Shown one piece after another: positions 43,809 to 52,519 of a stretch of 64,000 bases of DNA. The DNA is taken from contig NZ_JANIPJ010000002.1 of assembly GCF_024623455.1 (NCBI RefSeq), forward strand, positions 124,001 to 188,000, written 5' to 3'. The stretch is from Paenibacillus soyae (lineage in GTDB: Bacteria > Bacillota > Bacilli > Paenibacillales > Paenibacillaceae). The translations under genes were made by a program, and so were the position numbers. How positions within the stretch are numbered: the first letter of the stretch is position 1; each line of letters starts with the position of its first letter. The notes beneath the pieces were generated by a model. It had not been told where the DNA came from, searched no databases, and saw only the letters and a list, made by a program, of their open reading frames with translations.

Positions 43809-44003
43809 TTAATGCTTCATGTTGTCCTCTTCGTCTTCCACGTACTTGATGGAGTCCAATTGCTGCTTGAAATTCCGTTTGAAATTGTTCAAGTACTGCT
43901 GTCTGAGCTCGTCCCGCTCCTTTGTTTCTTCGTCCGTGAGTCCGACGGTTTTATTCTTGCGGGATAATTCGTTGATTCGCGCAATCAGCTTATCGATATC
44001 CAT
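43809..44003 (-). CDS. ynzC: DUF896/YnzC-family protein
   Basis: A 64-aa helical protein with the family core IDKLIARINELSRKNKTVGLT, followed by EERDELRQQYLNNFKRN-like segments. In B. subtilis ynzC is the third gene of the LexA-controlled yneA-yneB-ynzC operon. Here it follows yneA directly, without yneB, and a terminator hairpin lies between yneA and ynzC, so read-through or its own promoter is needed. The molecular role of the family is not established. Confidence 0.9.
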   Translation of the reverse strand: MDIDKLIARINELSRKNKTVGLTDEETKERDELRQQYLNNFKRNFKQQLDSIKYVEDEEDNMKH

Positions 44004-44111
44004 ACCTTTGTTTCCACCCCTCTCTAGCTGCGAACATACTACCCCTTACTTTGACATTTTCGCTAATGTCTTGTCAAGAAAACATGCGGAGAGATGTCGG
44101 TACACAAAGGC

Positions 44112-44150
44112 AAAAAGAGCATAATTCCTGTTTGGCAGAAATCATGCTCT
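44112..44150 (-). terminator. Terminator between yneA and ynzC
   Basis: AGAGCATGATTTC pairs with GGAATTATGCTCT, followed by TTTTTG on the minus strand, just after the yneA stop codon. Confidence 0.75.
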
Positions 44151-44165
44151 GATTTATAGGATCAA

Positions 44166-44540
44166 TTATGAGTTTGGAATAATGAGCTGTTGCCCGGGAA
44201 GGATCGTTACATGCGTAAGATTGTTCCGTTCCTTGATCCGATAGACCAGAAAACCGACATCTTCCCCCGCTTCCGCATGGCGGCTAGCAATCGACCATAA
44301 TGAATCGCCGCTGCCCACCGTTACTTGAAGCTCGCCTTGGCCAGGAAGCTCGCCCCCGGAAGCGTTCGTACGTATTAAGAGGAAGCTAGAGAATAAAAGA
44401 AGAGCTAGTAGAATGCACGCCGTCAGCTTCACGGCATGCGATCTCAGCCAACGTGCCGTCGCGTTGTTGGATGTATGGTTTCTTGCAGCGTCGTTATTCG
44501 CATAAATCGAACGGTATGTACCTTCGTTCATCATGATCAT
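44166..44540 (-). CDS. yneA: YneA-type SOS cell-division suppressor
   Basis: A 124-aa membrane protein. A cytoplasmic N-terminus of about 33 residues, one transmembrane segment (about 37-53, LTACILLALLLFSSFLL) and an extracellular LysM domain (about 70-122, VTVGSGDSLWSIASRHAEAG...ILPGQQLIIP). In Bacillus YneA delays septation during the SOS response. The ATG at 44540 is chosen (GGGGTG 6 nt upstream); longer frames run through the LexA boxes. Two LexA boxes control it, and the gene is divergent from lexA as in B. subtilis. Confidence 0.92.
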   Translation of the reverse strand: MIMMNEGTYRSIYANNDAARNHTSNNATARWLRSHAVKLTACILLALLLFSSFLLIRTNASGGELPGQGELQVTVGSGDSLWSIASRHAEAGEDVGFLVYRIKERNNLTHVTILPGQQLIIPNS

Positions 44541-44551
44541 TATCAGCACCC

Positions 44552-44665
44552 CAAACATTTGTTCTGCTATTACAATAACACGAACAAACGTTCCAGTCAA
44601 CAAAAAATGCGAACCTTTGTGCTTAAGAACTTATGTTTGTACGAACCTCGGTTCTGTGTTATAAT
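44552..44665. promoter_or_regulatory. Divergent yneA/lexA control region with four LexA boxes
   Basis: LexA boxes: AGAACAAATGTTTG (44552-44565 on the minus strand), CGAACAAACGTTCC (44581-44594), AGAACTTATGTTTG (44626-44639) and CGAACCTCGGTTCT (44642-44655). The yneA promoter on the minus strand is TTGACT (44595-44600), 17 bp, TATTGT (44572-44577), with the second box filling its spacer. The lexA promoter is TTGTAC (44637-44642), 17 bp, TATAAT (44660-44665), overlapped by the last two boxes. Confidence 0.92.
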
Positions 44666-44697
44666 TTGACACAATAATACGAATGGAGTTGATCTGC

Positions 44698-45318
44698 GTG
44701 TCGAAGCTGTCCAAACGGCAACATTCGATCCTTGAATTTATTAAGCAGGAAGTTCGGGATAAGGGTTATCCGCCTTCCGTCCGCGAGATCGCGGAGGCCG
44801 TCGGTCTGCTGTCCAGCTCCACGGTTCACGGGCATCTGGACCGCCTGGAGAAGAAAGGCTTCATCCGCCGCGACCCTACCAAGCCCCGCGCGATCGAGAT
44901 TTTGAATCAGGACGAGCAGGACAACGTCATTCCTTTCCCCGTTGCCCAAGTGCCAATCGTCGGCAAGGTAACGGCCGGCATTCCGATTACGGCAACGGAG
45001 AACATAGAAGATTATTTCCCGCTTCCTTCCCACTTCGTTGGAGACAACAAGGTGTTCATCTTGAACGTCGTCGGCGAGAGCATGATCGAAGCCGGCATCC
45101 ATAACGGCGATTATGTCATCGTCCGCCAACAACAGACGGCGAATAACGGCGATATCGTCGTGGCGATGACGGAGGATGACGAAGCGACGGTTAAGACGTT
45201 CTATAAGGAGAAGGATCATATCCGCCTCCAGCCCGAGAACTCCACGATGGAGCCGATTCGGCTTCATAACGTCACGATTCTTGGCAAGGTTATCGGCCTA
45301 TTCCGCGACATTCATTAA
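44698..45318 (+). CDS. lexA: LexA repressor
   Basis: A 206-aa SOS repressor. N-terminal winged helix (about 1-65, [30 protein letters not shown]). Self-cleavage occurs at A93-G94 in VTAGIP; the S24-type catalytic dyad is S128 in GESMIEAG and K166 in ATVKTFY. The GTG at 44698 gives the family-typical opening MSKLSKRQ and has GGAG 9 nt upstream. It represses itself, yneA, the small SOS gene at 2.5 kb and possibly mrfAB through the boxes listed. Confidence 0.97.
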   Translation: MSKLSKRQHSILEFIKQEVRDKGYPPSVREIAEAVGLLSSSTVHGHLDRLEKKGFIRRDPTKPRAIEILNQDEQDNVIPFPVAQVPIVGKVTAGIPITATENIEDYFPLPSHFVGDNKVFILNVVGESMIEAGIHNGDYVIVRQQQTANNGDIVVAMTEDDEATVKTFYKEKDHIRLQPENSTMEPIRLHNVTILGKVIGLFRDIH

Positions 45319-45328
45319 TATCGCGAAG

Positions 45329-45367
45329 AAGGACTGCCCCATTCACGAACGGGGCAGTCCTTTTTTT
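45329..45367 (+). terminator. Terminator of lexA
   Basis: A perfect 12-bp stem, AAGGACTGCCCC/GGGGCAGTCCTT, with a 10-nt loop and a run of Ts. Confidence 0.95.
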
Positions 45368-45383
45368 GTTCTCAACCGTGCGA

Positions 45384-45422
45384 AAAAAAGAAGCGAAACG
45401 CCCGCAAAGGCATTCCGCTTCT
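45384..45422 (-). terminator. Terminator of glnRA
   Basis: AGAAGCG pairs with CGCTTCT, with an inner AATGCC/GGCGTT stem, followed by TTTTTTT on the minus strand, directly after glnA. Confidence 0.85.
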
Positions 45423-45433
45423 ATGTACGACGA

Positions 45434-46762
45434 TTAATAATGCGTCAAATACTGATCTCTCTCCCATTGATGCACTTGCGTGCGGTACATGTCCCACTCG
45501 ATTTCCTTCAGCTCGTAGAAATGCGCGAGAGCGTGATCGCCAAGCGCCTCGCAGACGATATCGCTTCTAAGCATCTCGTCAAGCGCTTCCTTCAAGTCGA
45601 CAGGCAAGCTTGGGATGCCGGCGTCGATACGCTCTTCCTCCGACATGATGTAGATGTTGCGGTCCGTTGGCGCAGGCAGCGGCTCTTGGTTTTGGATGCC
45701 GTCGAGTCCGGCTTTGAGCATAACCGCCAGGGCCAGATACGGATTAGCTGCCGGGTCCGGATTACGAACTTCGATACGCGTGGACAAACCGCGGGACGCC
45801 GGGATCCGAATCATCGGCGAACGATTGCTCGCGGACCAAGCCACATAACAAGGCGCTTCATAGCCCGGAACCAACCTCTTGTAAGAGTTCACGGTCGGGT
45901 TCGTGATCGCCGCCATAGCGCGCGCATGCTTCAGAATGCCGGCCATGTAATACCTTGCGGTCTCACTAAGGCCGAGCTTGTCGTTCTCGTCGTAAAACGC
46001 GTTCGTGCTGTCCTTGAACAACGATTGATGGCAGTGCATGCCCGAACCGTTAACGCCGAACAGCGGCTTCGGCATGAAAGTCGCATGAAGGCCGTGTACG
46101 CGGGCAATCGTCTTAACGACAAGCTTGAACGTTTGGATTTGGTCGGCCGCTTTGATCGCGTCCGCATATTTGAAATCGATCTCATGTTGGCCGGGAGCAA
46201 CCTCGTGATGGGACGCTTCGATCTCGAAGCCCATCTCTTCAAGCGTAAGCACGATTTCGCGGCGGCAATTCTCGCCCATATCCATAGGGGCAAGATCGAA
46301 GTAACCGCCCTGATCGTTCAGTTCGTTCGTCGGTTCCCCGCGCTCGTCCGTCTTGAAGAGGAAAAACTCCGGCTCTGGACCTACGTTCATCGCCGTGAAG
46401 CCCATCGCTTCCGCTTCCTTCAGCGCGCGCTTCAGAATGCCGCGAGGATCCCCCGCGAAAGGCGTGCCGTCCGGCATGTAAATGTCGCAAATCAAGCGGG
46501 CTACGCGGTCTTGCGAAACCCAAGGGAATACGACCCATGTATCCAGATCCGGGTATAAGTACATGTCGGATTCTTCGATGCGAACGTAACCTTCGATGGA
46601 AGAACCGTCGAACATCATTTTATTGTCTAGCGCCTTGTCCAGCTGGCTAACCGGAATTTCGACGTTTTTGATCGAACCCAGCAAGTCGGTAAACTGCAAA
46701 CGGATAAACCGTACGTTCTGTTCCTCGGCAATACGCTTAATATCTTCTTTGGTATAACTCAC
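45434..46762 (-). CDS. glnA: Glutamine synthetase type I
   Basis: A 442-aa enzyme that makes glutamine from glutamate, ammonia and ATP. It is of the GSI-alpha size found in Firmicutes. Signatures: [21 protein letters not shown] (active-site loop and the Arg that mediates feedback inhibition), [33 protein letters not shown], and NRSPMIRIP. In Bacillus feedback-inhibited GlnA activates GlnR/TnrA signalling. It is the second gene of glnRA, 27 bp behind glnR. Confidence 0.97.
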   Translation of the reverse strand: MSYTKEDIKRIAEEQNVRFIRLQFTDLLGSIKNVEIPVSQLDKALDNKMMFDGSSIEGYVRIEESDMYLYPDLDTWVVFPWVSQDRVARLICDIYMPDGTPFAGDPRGILKRALKEAEAMGFTAMNVGPEPEFFLFKTDERGEPTNELNDQGGYFDLAPMDMGENCRREIVLTLEEMGFEIEASHHEVAPGQHEIDFKYADAIKAADQIQTFKLVVKTIARVHGLHATFMPKPLFGVNGSGMHCHQSLFKDSTNAFYDENDKLGLSETARYYMAGILKHARAMAAITNPTVNSYKRLVPGYEAPCYVAWSASNRSPMIRIPASRGLSTRIEVRNPDPAANPYLALAVMLKAGLDGIQNQEPLPAPTDRNIYIMSEEERIDAGIPSLPVDLKEALDEMLRSDIVCEALGDHALAHFYELKEIEWDMYRTQVHQWERDQYLTHY

Positions 46763-46789
46763 AGAATCATCTCCTTTGGTCGATTATCG

Positions 46790-47200
46790 TTACCGTCTAT
46801 TTAAGAAACGGGTTAACTGCCCCTGAATAAGGGAAGCCTGCCCCGGCCTCTTCTCCAGCAGCTGCTGCTTGAGCAAGCGATGAAGCTGCTGATCGGACAG
46901 TTCGCGTCGCTTCACTTCGGATTGCTCGCTGACGGTCGTTGCGTCATCGGATTCTTTGGAAACCGGATTCATGACCTGTTTGATTCCTGCGATGTTGACG
47001 CCTTTCTCGATCAAGGACTTGATTTCCAGCAGGCGCTCTACGTCGTTGAAGGAGAACAGCCGTTGATTGCCCGCTGTCCGAGCCGGAACGATCAATTCAT
47101 GCTGCTCGTAATAACGGATTTGCCTGGCCGTCAGATCCGTCAGCTTCATTACGATACCTATTGGAAATAAGGCCATATTTCTGCGAATTTCATCAGCCAT
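46790..47200 (-). CDS. glnR: MerR-family nitrogen regulator GlnR
   Basis: A 136-aa MerR-type repressor. The HTH region reads MALFPIGIVMKLTDLTARQIRYYEQHELIVPARTAGNQRLFSFNDVERLLEIKSLIEKGVNIAGIKQVM. A short dimer helix follows, then a C-terminal Gln/Leu-rich tail (LHRLLKQQLLEK), which in B. subtilis is the autoinhibitory segment sensing feedback-inhibited GlnA. It leads the glnRA operon and has a GlnR/TnrA operator in its own promoter. Confidence 0.95.
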   Translation of the reverse strand: MADEIRRNMALFPIGIVMKLTDLTARQIRYYEQHELIVPARTAGNQRLFSFNDVERLLEIKSLIEKGVNIAGIKQVMNPVSKESDDATTVSEQSEVKRRELSDQQLHRLLKQQLLEKRPGQASLIQGQLTRFLNRR

Positions 47201-47236
47201 GTCGCATCAACCTTCCACTCTCGCTTTTATAGCTTC

Positions 47237-47286
47237 ATTGTAGCGTCCGGCCATAAATGTGTCAAGGTATGTAAGGTTTGATCACA
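47237..47286 (-). promoter_or_regulatory. glnRA promoter and GlnR/TnrA operator
   Basis: On the minus strand, -35 TTGACA (47260-47265), a 17-bp spacer and -10 TACAAT (47237-47242). TGTGATCAAACCTTACA (47270-47286) is a perfect TGTNA-N7-TNACA site just upstream of the -35. The operator lies inside the 3' end of the preceding ynbB gene. Confidence 0.92.
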
Positions 47287-48557
47287 ATTAATCCGCTCTC
47301 CACCAGTCTTCTCAAGGCAGTGAGAACGCCGTATTTGGCATGCGCATAAGTCAGGCCGCCCTGCATATAAGCGATGTAAGGCTCGCGAATCGGAGCGTCC
47401 GCGGACAGCTCCAGGCTTCCGCCTTGAATGAACGTCCCGGCCGCCATAATGACGGGATTCTCGTAGCCAGGCATATCCCATGGCTCCGGAACGACATGCG
47501 CATCGACGGCCGCCGCCGCTTGAATGCCTTGCACGAAAGCGATCAGATGATCGGCTTGTCCGAACCGCACCGCTTGAATGAGGTCCGTGCGCGGTTCATG
47601 CCACTTCGGCTTGCTCTCGAAGCCTAGCCGCTCGAACAAAGCCGCCGCGAACACGCTTCCTTTGACGGCTTGTCCGACAAGATGGGGAGCGAGGAACAAG
47701 CCTTGGTACATCGAACGCAGCGTTCCGAGCATCGCGCCGACCTCGCCGCCGATTCCCGGCGCCGTCAATCGGTAAGACGCGGCCTCAACCGCATCGCGCG
47801 TTCCCGCGATATAACCGCCGGTCTCCGCCAACCCTCCGCCGGGATTTTTGATAAGCGAGCCCGCCATCAGGTCGACGCCGACCTCCGTCGGCTCGAGAAG
47901 CTCCGTAAATTCGCCGTAGCAATTATCGACGAATACGATGACGTCGGATTTTATCGCCTTTACGCGCTTTACGATTTCGCCGATCTCGGCGACGGTGAAC
48001 GAAGCGCGCCAATCATAACCTCTGGAGCGCTGCACCCCGATCACCTTCGTCCGCTCGCCGATACTGGCCTCAATGCCCTGCCAATCGATTCCTCCATCTT
48101 CTAGCAGCGGCACCTCGTTGTAGACGACGCCCCAGTCCCGAAGCGAGCCTTTCCCGTCGCCGGGCTTGCCGATCACTTTGTGCAGCGTATCATAAGGCTT
48201 GCCCGTTACATACAGCAGCTCGTCCCCTGGGCGAAGCACCCCGAACAACGCGCAGCTGATCGTATGGGTGCCGGATGCGAAGTGCGGCCTGACAAGCGCC
48301 GCCTCTGCTCCGAACACGTCCGCATAGACCAGATCCAATATTTCGCGGCCGCGGTCGTTGTAGCCGTACCCCGTCGATCCGGCAAAATGAAAGTCGCTGA
48401 CCTGATGCTTCTTGAACGCTTCGATTACTTTCCATTGATTCCGCTCCGCGATTCCGTCAATCCTGCGGAACGCGTCGCGCGCTTTGTCTTCCATTTCCTC
48501 CGACAACCGGAGTAAGTTTTCCCATAGCTCTCCGTTCCCATGCATTTCTGTCGTCAT
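47262..48557 (-). CDS. ynbB: YnbB, PLP-dependent enzyme (methionine gamma-lyase/aluminium-resistance family)
   Basis: A 431-aa fold-type I PLP enzyme. The cofactor lysine lies in AGSLIKNPGGGLAETGGYIAG (about 238), with an aspartate-asparagine pair in VIVFVDNCYGEFTE and the phosphate-binding FASGTHTISCALFG. The family is annotated as methionine gamma-lyase-like or aluminium resistance; its reaction is not firmly known. It sits between hflX and glnR, as in B. subtilis. The glnR operator and -35 overlap its last codons. Confidence 0.9.
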   Translation of the reverse strand: MTTEMHGNGELWENLLRLSEEMEDKARDAFRRIDGIAERNQWKVIEAFKKHQVSDFHFAGSTGYGYNDRGREILDLVYADVFGAEAALVRPHFASGTHTISCALFGVLRPGDELLYVTGKPYDTLHKVIGKPGDGKGSLRDWGVVYNEVPLLEDGGIDWQGIEASIGERTKVIGVQRSRGYDWRASFTVAEIGEIVKRVKAIKSDVIVFVDNCYGEFTELLEPTEVGVDLMAGSLIKNPGGGLAETGGYIAGTRDAVEAASYRLTAPGIGGEVGAMLGTLRSMYQGLFLAPHLVGQAVKGSVFAAALFERLGFESKPKWHEPRTDLIQAVRFGQADHLIAFVQGIQAAAAVDAHVVPEPWDMPGYENPVIMAAGTFIQGGSLELSADAPIREPYIAYMQGGLTYAHAKYGVLTALRRLVESGLIVIKPYIP

Positions 48558-48585
48558 GACTGAACCTTGCTCCCTTAAAGATGAT

Positions 48586-48663
48586 GTTCAAAAAGTCCAC
48601 TTTCGATCACGAAGTAACTCAGGGAAGCCTACTCGACGTCGAATATTGAATTCATTTTTGAAC
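48586..48663. repeat. Intergenic element with 9-bp terminal inverted repeats
   Basis: GTTCAAAAA (48586-48594) and TTTTTGAAC (48655-48663) bound a 78-bp element in the hflX-ynbB gap. The inside is compact (ATCACGAAGTAACTCAGG ... CTCGACGTCGAATATTGAATTC) with further short palindromes. It has the look of a small miniature inverted-repeat element or repeated intergenic unit, but only one copy is in the window. Confidence 0.5.
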
Positions 48664-48695
48664 TCGCTTTTAAAATGAAATTCCGAGTTTTCGGA

Positions 48696-49994
48696 CTACG
48701 TCTGAATAAATGGACGAAGTGGCTGTCCGTGCAGCTCATAGTCGCTTTTGCTGATTTCCAATTCAATGCGGACGGATTCCTCTTCGACCGATTGCCCTTT
48801 CACTTCGCCGCAGCGGTAAGCAAGCGCGATCAGATCCCCGCGGTCTGCGGGGAGCCGTAAGCTCAAGGTTCCGCCCGTCAGCAGTTCCTGAACCGTTTCC
48901 CTAAGAAGCGTCAGATCCTCCTGGACGAACGCGCTGATGACCAACGATTTCAGGCTGCGATGCGGCAAATCGACAAGAGACATACCTTCTCCGTCCTTCT
49001 GCAAATCCTTCTTATTATATACTTTCACGATCGGCTTGTCCGAAGCCCCCAGCTCGCCCAGAATATCCTCCACGACGGCGATCTGCTCTTCCCGGTAAGG
49101 GGAGCTGCTATCGATAATATGGAGAACCAGATCGGCTTCGTTTACTTCCTCGAGCGTCGCGCGGAATGCGGCGACCAGATCATGAGGAAGGTTTTGGATG
49201 AATCCGACCGTATCCGTCAAGATGACCTCCCGGCCGTTTGGCAGCTCGAGCACCCGCGACGTCGGATCGAGCGTGGCGAACAGCTGGTCCTCCACGAACA
49301 CGTCCGCTTGCGTCAGCTCCCTCAGCAAGGTCGATTTGCCGGCGTTCGTATATCCAACCAGCGCCACCTGAACCGCCCCGGCTTTCTTCCGTCTTGCACG
49401 GTAGAGACGGCGATGGCGCATCACCTCGCGGAGCTGCGCCTTCAAGTCCGATATTCTGCTTCGAATATGGCGCCGGTCCGTCTCCAGCTTCGTCTCCCCC
49501 GGTCCGCGGGTGCCGATGCCGCCGCCGAGTCTCGACAGATTGCGGCCGTGGCCGGACAGTCGGGGGAGCAAATAACTAAGCTGGGCCAGCTCGACCTGAA
49601 TGATTCCTTCTCTCGTCTTGGCGCGCTGCGCGAATATATCCAAAATCAGCTGCGTGCGGTCGACTATCTTGAGATCGAGCTCTTCTTCGAGATTCCGGAC
49701 TTGCGCGCCGGAGAGCTCTTGGTCGAATATGGCCGTTGTGGCCTCCAAGTCGAGGGCAAGCTGCTTCACTTCCTGCACCTTGCCTTTGCCGATGAACCAT
49801 CTTGAATCGGCGCTCTCCTTGTTCTGCGTGATCAAGGCGAGTACCGCTACTCCGGCCGTCTCCGCCAGCTGAGCCAGCTCCGCGAGCGAATGGGCGGCAT
49901 CGTTGCCCGCTCGTTTGTCGTCCGATGTGATCAGGCTGATCAAGATCGCCTTTTCCGTGATTTTATAGTCCACATTATGCGTTTTATCGCTCAT
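48696..49994 (-). CDS. hflX: GTPase HflX
   Basis: A 432-aa ribosome-associated GTPase. The N-terminal HflX domain (about 20-185) has SRWFIGKGKVQEV and DRTQLILDIFAQRAKTREGIIQVELAQLSYLLPRL, followed by the glycine-rich GGGIGTRGPGETKLE. The G domain has G1 GYTNAGKSTLL, G2 around LDPT, G3 DTVGF and G4 NKKD. It splits stalled or heat-damaged 70S ribosomes in characterised relatives. Synteny with spoVK and ynbB supports the call. Confidence 0.95.
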   Translation of the reverse strand: MSDKTHNVDYKITEKAILISLITSDDKRAGNDAAHSLAELAQLAETAGVAVLALITQNKESADSRWFIGKGKVQEVKQLALDLEATTAIFDQELSGAQVRNLEEELDLKIVDRTQLILDIFAQRAKTREGIIQVELAQLSYLLPRLSGHGRNLSRLGGGIGTRGPGETKLETDRRHIRSRISDLKAQLREVMRHRRLYRARRKKAGAVQVALVGYTNAGKSTLLRELTQADVFVEDQLFATLDPTSRVLELPNGREVILTDTVGFIQNLPHDLVAAFRATLEEVNEADLVLHIIDSSSPYREEQIAVVEDILGELGASDKPIVKVYNKKDLQKDGEGMSLVDLPHRSLKSLVISAFVQEDLTLLRETVQELLTGGTLSLRLPADRGDLIALAYRCGEVKGQSVEEESVRIELEISKSDYELHGQPLRPFIQT

Positions 49995-50038
49995 GCAAGC
50001 TCTCCTTTCCCTTATGCCTCGCCGGCGGCCGGAGGATG

Positions 50039-51022
50039 CTAGACCTTCAAATCCTCCGGCCTGATCGACATCAGCTCGCCTCTGCCGGGTATCGCGTTCG
50101 AATATTGCCCGATCAGTCTAACGGCCTGATGTCGAATCGCTTTCTCGATGGCGTTGCGCACGAATCTCGCATTACTGAAGGAGAAAGCGTCATTCTGTTT
50201 CTCCTGAATCAGCAGCTGCCTCAGCTTGAACACGGTTTGGGGCATGAGAACGTAATCTCTCTCCTTCACCATCATCTCGCCGATCTGCAGCAGCTGGTCC
50301 ACGGAGTAATCCGGAAACTCAATCTGAATCGGGAACCTGGAGGGCAAGCCGGGGTTCGTCATCAGGAACTGTTCGATTTCGAGCGGGTAGCCCGCGAGGA
50401 TCAGCACGAAGCCGTTGCGGTGATCCTCCATCGCTTTCACGAGCGTGTCGATCGCTTCTTTGCCGAAATCCTTTTCGCCGCCTCTCGCAAGGCTGTAGGC
50501 TTCATCCACGAACAATACGCCGCCCATTGCCTTCCGCACCAAATCTCTTGTTTTTTGAGCGGTATGTCCGATATATTCGCCGACGAGATCGGCTCGCTCC
50601 ACTTCGATGAGATGGCCTTTCGTGAGGACGCCCATCTTCTGAAGCAGCTTTGCCACGATGCGGGCTATCGTCGTTTTTCCCGTTCCGGGATTCCCTTTGA
50701 AAATCATGTGGTAAACCTGCGAGCCGCCGTACAAGCCCGCTTCCGTCCGCATTCGGCTAATATAGAGCAGCGCGTAGATCTCGTAGACCAGCGCCTTCAC
50801 GTTGTCCATGCCGATCATCGGCTCAAGCTCTTTCTGAATGTCGGCATAATGGTCGACCGCTGGCAGCGGCTTGACCGCCGGAAGCGGTTCCGCTTCAAGC
50901 GCCTGCGCGGAAGCGCCGGCCCCGAACGTTTCATGGCTTCGAAGCACTACATTGATCTGACGGGAAGGTCTCGTCGTTCCGTTGCCTGGTCCCGATATGA
51001 CGTGTCCGTTCATCTGACGCAT
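50039..51022 (-). CDS. spoVK: Stage V sporulation protein K (AAA ATPase)
   Basis: A 327-aa CbxX/CfqX-type AAA protein. Walker A GNPGTGKTTIARIVA (about 114-128), Walker B GGVLFVDEAYSLA, sensor 1 FVLILAGY, and an arginine finger region in NPGLPSRFP. The length matches SpoVK (about 322 aa), which is needed for mature spore formation. The ATG at 51022 (AAAGGA upstream) is preferred. It marks the host as a spore former and heads the spoVK-hflX-ynbB-glnR-glnA order. Confidence 0.92.
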   Translation of the reverse strand: MRQMNGHVISGPGNGTTRPSRQINVVLRSHETFGAGASAQALEAEPLPAVKPLPAVDHYADIQKELEPMIGMDNVKALVYEIYALLYISRMRTEAGLYGGSQVYHMIFKGNPGTGKTTIARIVAKLLQKMGVLTKGHLIEVERADLVGEYIGHTAQKTRDLVRKAMGGVLFVDEAYSLARGGEKDFGKEAIDTLVKAMEDHRNGFVLILAGYPLEIEQFLMTNPGLPSRFPIQIEFPDYSVDQLLQIGEMMVKERDYVLMPQTVFKLRQLLIQEKQNDAFSFSNARFVRNAIEKAIRHQAVRLIGQYSNAIPGRGELMSIRPEDLKV

Positions 51023-51091
51023 CACCTTTCCTTTACAGAAGCTGCATCGCACTACAAGTTTATTCTCTCTTGCGATCGCATATTAGCAGAT

Positions 51092-51769
51092 TCAAAGCAA
51101 GGAATCGGGAGAGCGTATCCCGAGCGTCAGCGTGAGCCAGTCCAGCTTCCACTTCGTGAAAGCAAGCACCTCGCGGGAATGGTTGTAAAATTCGTTCAGA
51201 ACGAGCGACTCCGCTCCGGCAACGCCGACCGCCCCGATGTCTGCATATGCTGCGATCTCGCCGGCTCTCGCCGCATGATAATCATGCGTGATGACTAGAA
51301 ACGTCTTCAGTCCATGCTGCTCCGCCACATCTCGGCTAAGGACGAGATTCTGGTACGTGCTCGTTGCTTCCGTCTCTAGTAACAGCTTGTCAGCGGGCGC
51401 GCCTTGTTCGAGAAGGTAGTTTCTCATGCCCTCCGCTTCCGTCAAGGTCGATGCTCTTCCTCCATGCCCGCCGGAGAGCACCAAAGCGCCCACGGTGCCA
51501 TCCTCGAGCAGCTTAAGCGCGTAGTTCAGCCTCTCCTTGAGCGCGGGGCTGGGCTTGTCATTCCATAACGCCGCCCCGAGCACGATTCCCGCGTCGGCCG
51601 AAGGGTACGACGCTTTCGCGTTGTACCCGTTGATTAACCAAAGCATATAACCCGACCACAATAATCCTGCCGCAAGCGTCCACATCGCCAAACGAAATAA
51701 GAGCAGCCACGGACGAAATTCAGTTTTTCGCTTCCGCGGTCTGCTCCTCTTCTGAACCTGCGTCTTCAT
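51092..51769 (-). CDS. DUF218/YdcF-family membrane protein
   Basis: A 225-aa protein. A basic N-terminus, one transmembrane segment (about 26-48) and an extracytoplasmic DUF218 domain: ADAGIVLGAALWNDKPSPALKERLNYALKLLEDG, LVLSGGHG, EAEGMRNYLLEQGAP, LLLETEATSTYQN and FLVITHDYHAARA. Relatives (SanA, ElyC) take part in envelope barrier and peptidoglycan precursor metabolism. Its start overlaps the stop of the DUF402 gene (ATGA). Confidence 0.88.
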   Translation of the reverse strand: MKTQVQKRSRPRKRKTEFRPWLLLFRLAMWTLAAGLLWSGYMLWLINGYNAKASYPSADAGIVLGAALWNDKPSPALKERLNYALKLLEDGTVGALVLSGGHGGRASTLTEAEGMRNYLLEQGAPADKLLLETEATSTYQNLVLSRDVAEQHGLKTFLVITHDYHAARAGEIAAYADIGAVGVAGAESLVLNEFYNHSREVLAFTKWKLDWLTLTLGIRSPDSLL

Positions 51770-52347
51770 GATTCGCTTAGTTCCCCCGTACGCTCGGCCA
51801 AGCTCTTACGATGCTTCAAGCTTAGCGTGAAATAACGGAATCTGCCGTTCCGAATGCTGGAGAGCAGCCTGCCTGCCGTCTTGCGGGCAAGCGCCGCGTC
51901 TTTGCCGCTGACGTCGCCTTGCCGGAGCGCTTCCTCCAATTCGTCTTCGTCCATCAAATAAACCTCGCCGCTAGGCAGCACGACAACATCCAAGTATAGA
52001 TCATCGAACCAGGGAACCTGCTGCTCCGTCAACCCCTGTGTCTTACATACGTCGATGTACCATTGCACCACGCGGCCTTTGTCGTCGAACATCGTGGTGA
52101 CGACAAAGTGCTCGCCCTTCGGAAAATGCTGCATCCACAAGTAACCGCGGTCAGCCAGGCATAGCCTGCGTCCGTCGTATTCCTTCCATAGCGGTTCCCG
52201 CAATTCATGAATCCGATAGAAGGTAACCAGACCCCGAAACTCGTCGCCGTCAAGCGACAAGCAAGAGTAGCTTCTCCGCAGTATACGGCGCCAATTCGCT
52301 CGATCAGAAAATTTTCTCTTCATCTCGGTACGTACCTTTCCGCTCAT
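51766..52347 (-). CDS. DUF402-domain protein
   Basis: A 193-aa protein with a DUF402 beta-barrel: YLWMQHFPKGEHFVVTTMFDDKGRVVQWYIDVCK, then WFDDLYLDVVVLPSGEVYLMDEDELEEAL with its metal-binding acidic residues. Characterised relatives hydrolyse nucleoside di- and triphosphates or bind RNA in translation; which applies here is open. Two starts are plausible: the ATG at 52347 (AGGGG 8 nt upstream) or the ATG at 52323 (AAAGG). It is coupled to the DUF218 gene. Confidence 0.82.
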   Translation of the reverse strand: MSGKVRTEMKRKFSDRANWRRILRRSYSCLSLDGDEFRGLVTFYRIHELREPLWKEYDGRRLCLADRGYLWMQHFPKGEHFVVTTMFDDKGRVVQWYIDVCKTQGLTEQQVPWFDDLYLDVVVLPSGEVYLMDEDELEEALRQGDVSGKDAALARKTAGRLLSSIRNGRFRYFTLSLKHRKSLAERTGELSES

Positions 52348-52472
52348 TTAGGTAACCCCTATAGAAAAAGATTACCATATCTTTACGTCCATCTCCACCC
52401 GGCGGGAAAAATAAAGAGGACTGCTTGTCCTCCCCGCTCCCGAGTAGCACCGAAAAACGCGGCAAATACGCC

Positions 52473-52515
52473 AATGGCCGCCGTCGGGACAATTACATCC
52501 CGAAGGCGGCCATAG
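52473..52515 (-). terminator. Hairpin downstream of the cyclophilin gene
   Basis: ATGGCCGCC-TTCGGGA pairs with TCCCGA-GGCGGCCAT with one bulge, immediately after the stop codon. There is no T-tract, so it may be a stabilising hairpin rather than a full terminator. Confidence 0.5.
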
Positions 52516-52519
52516 CCGT

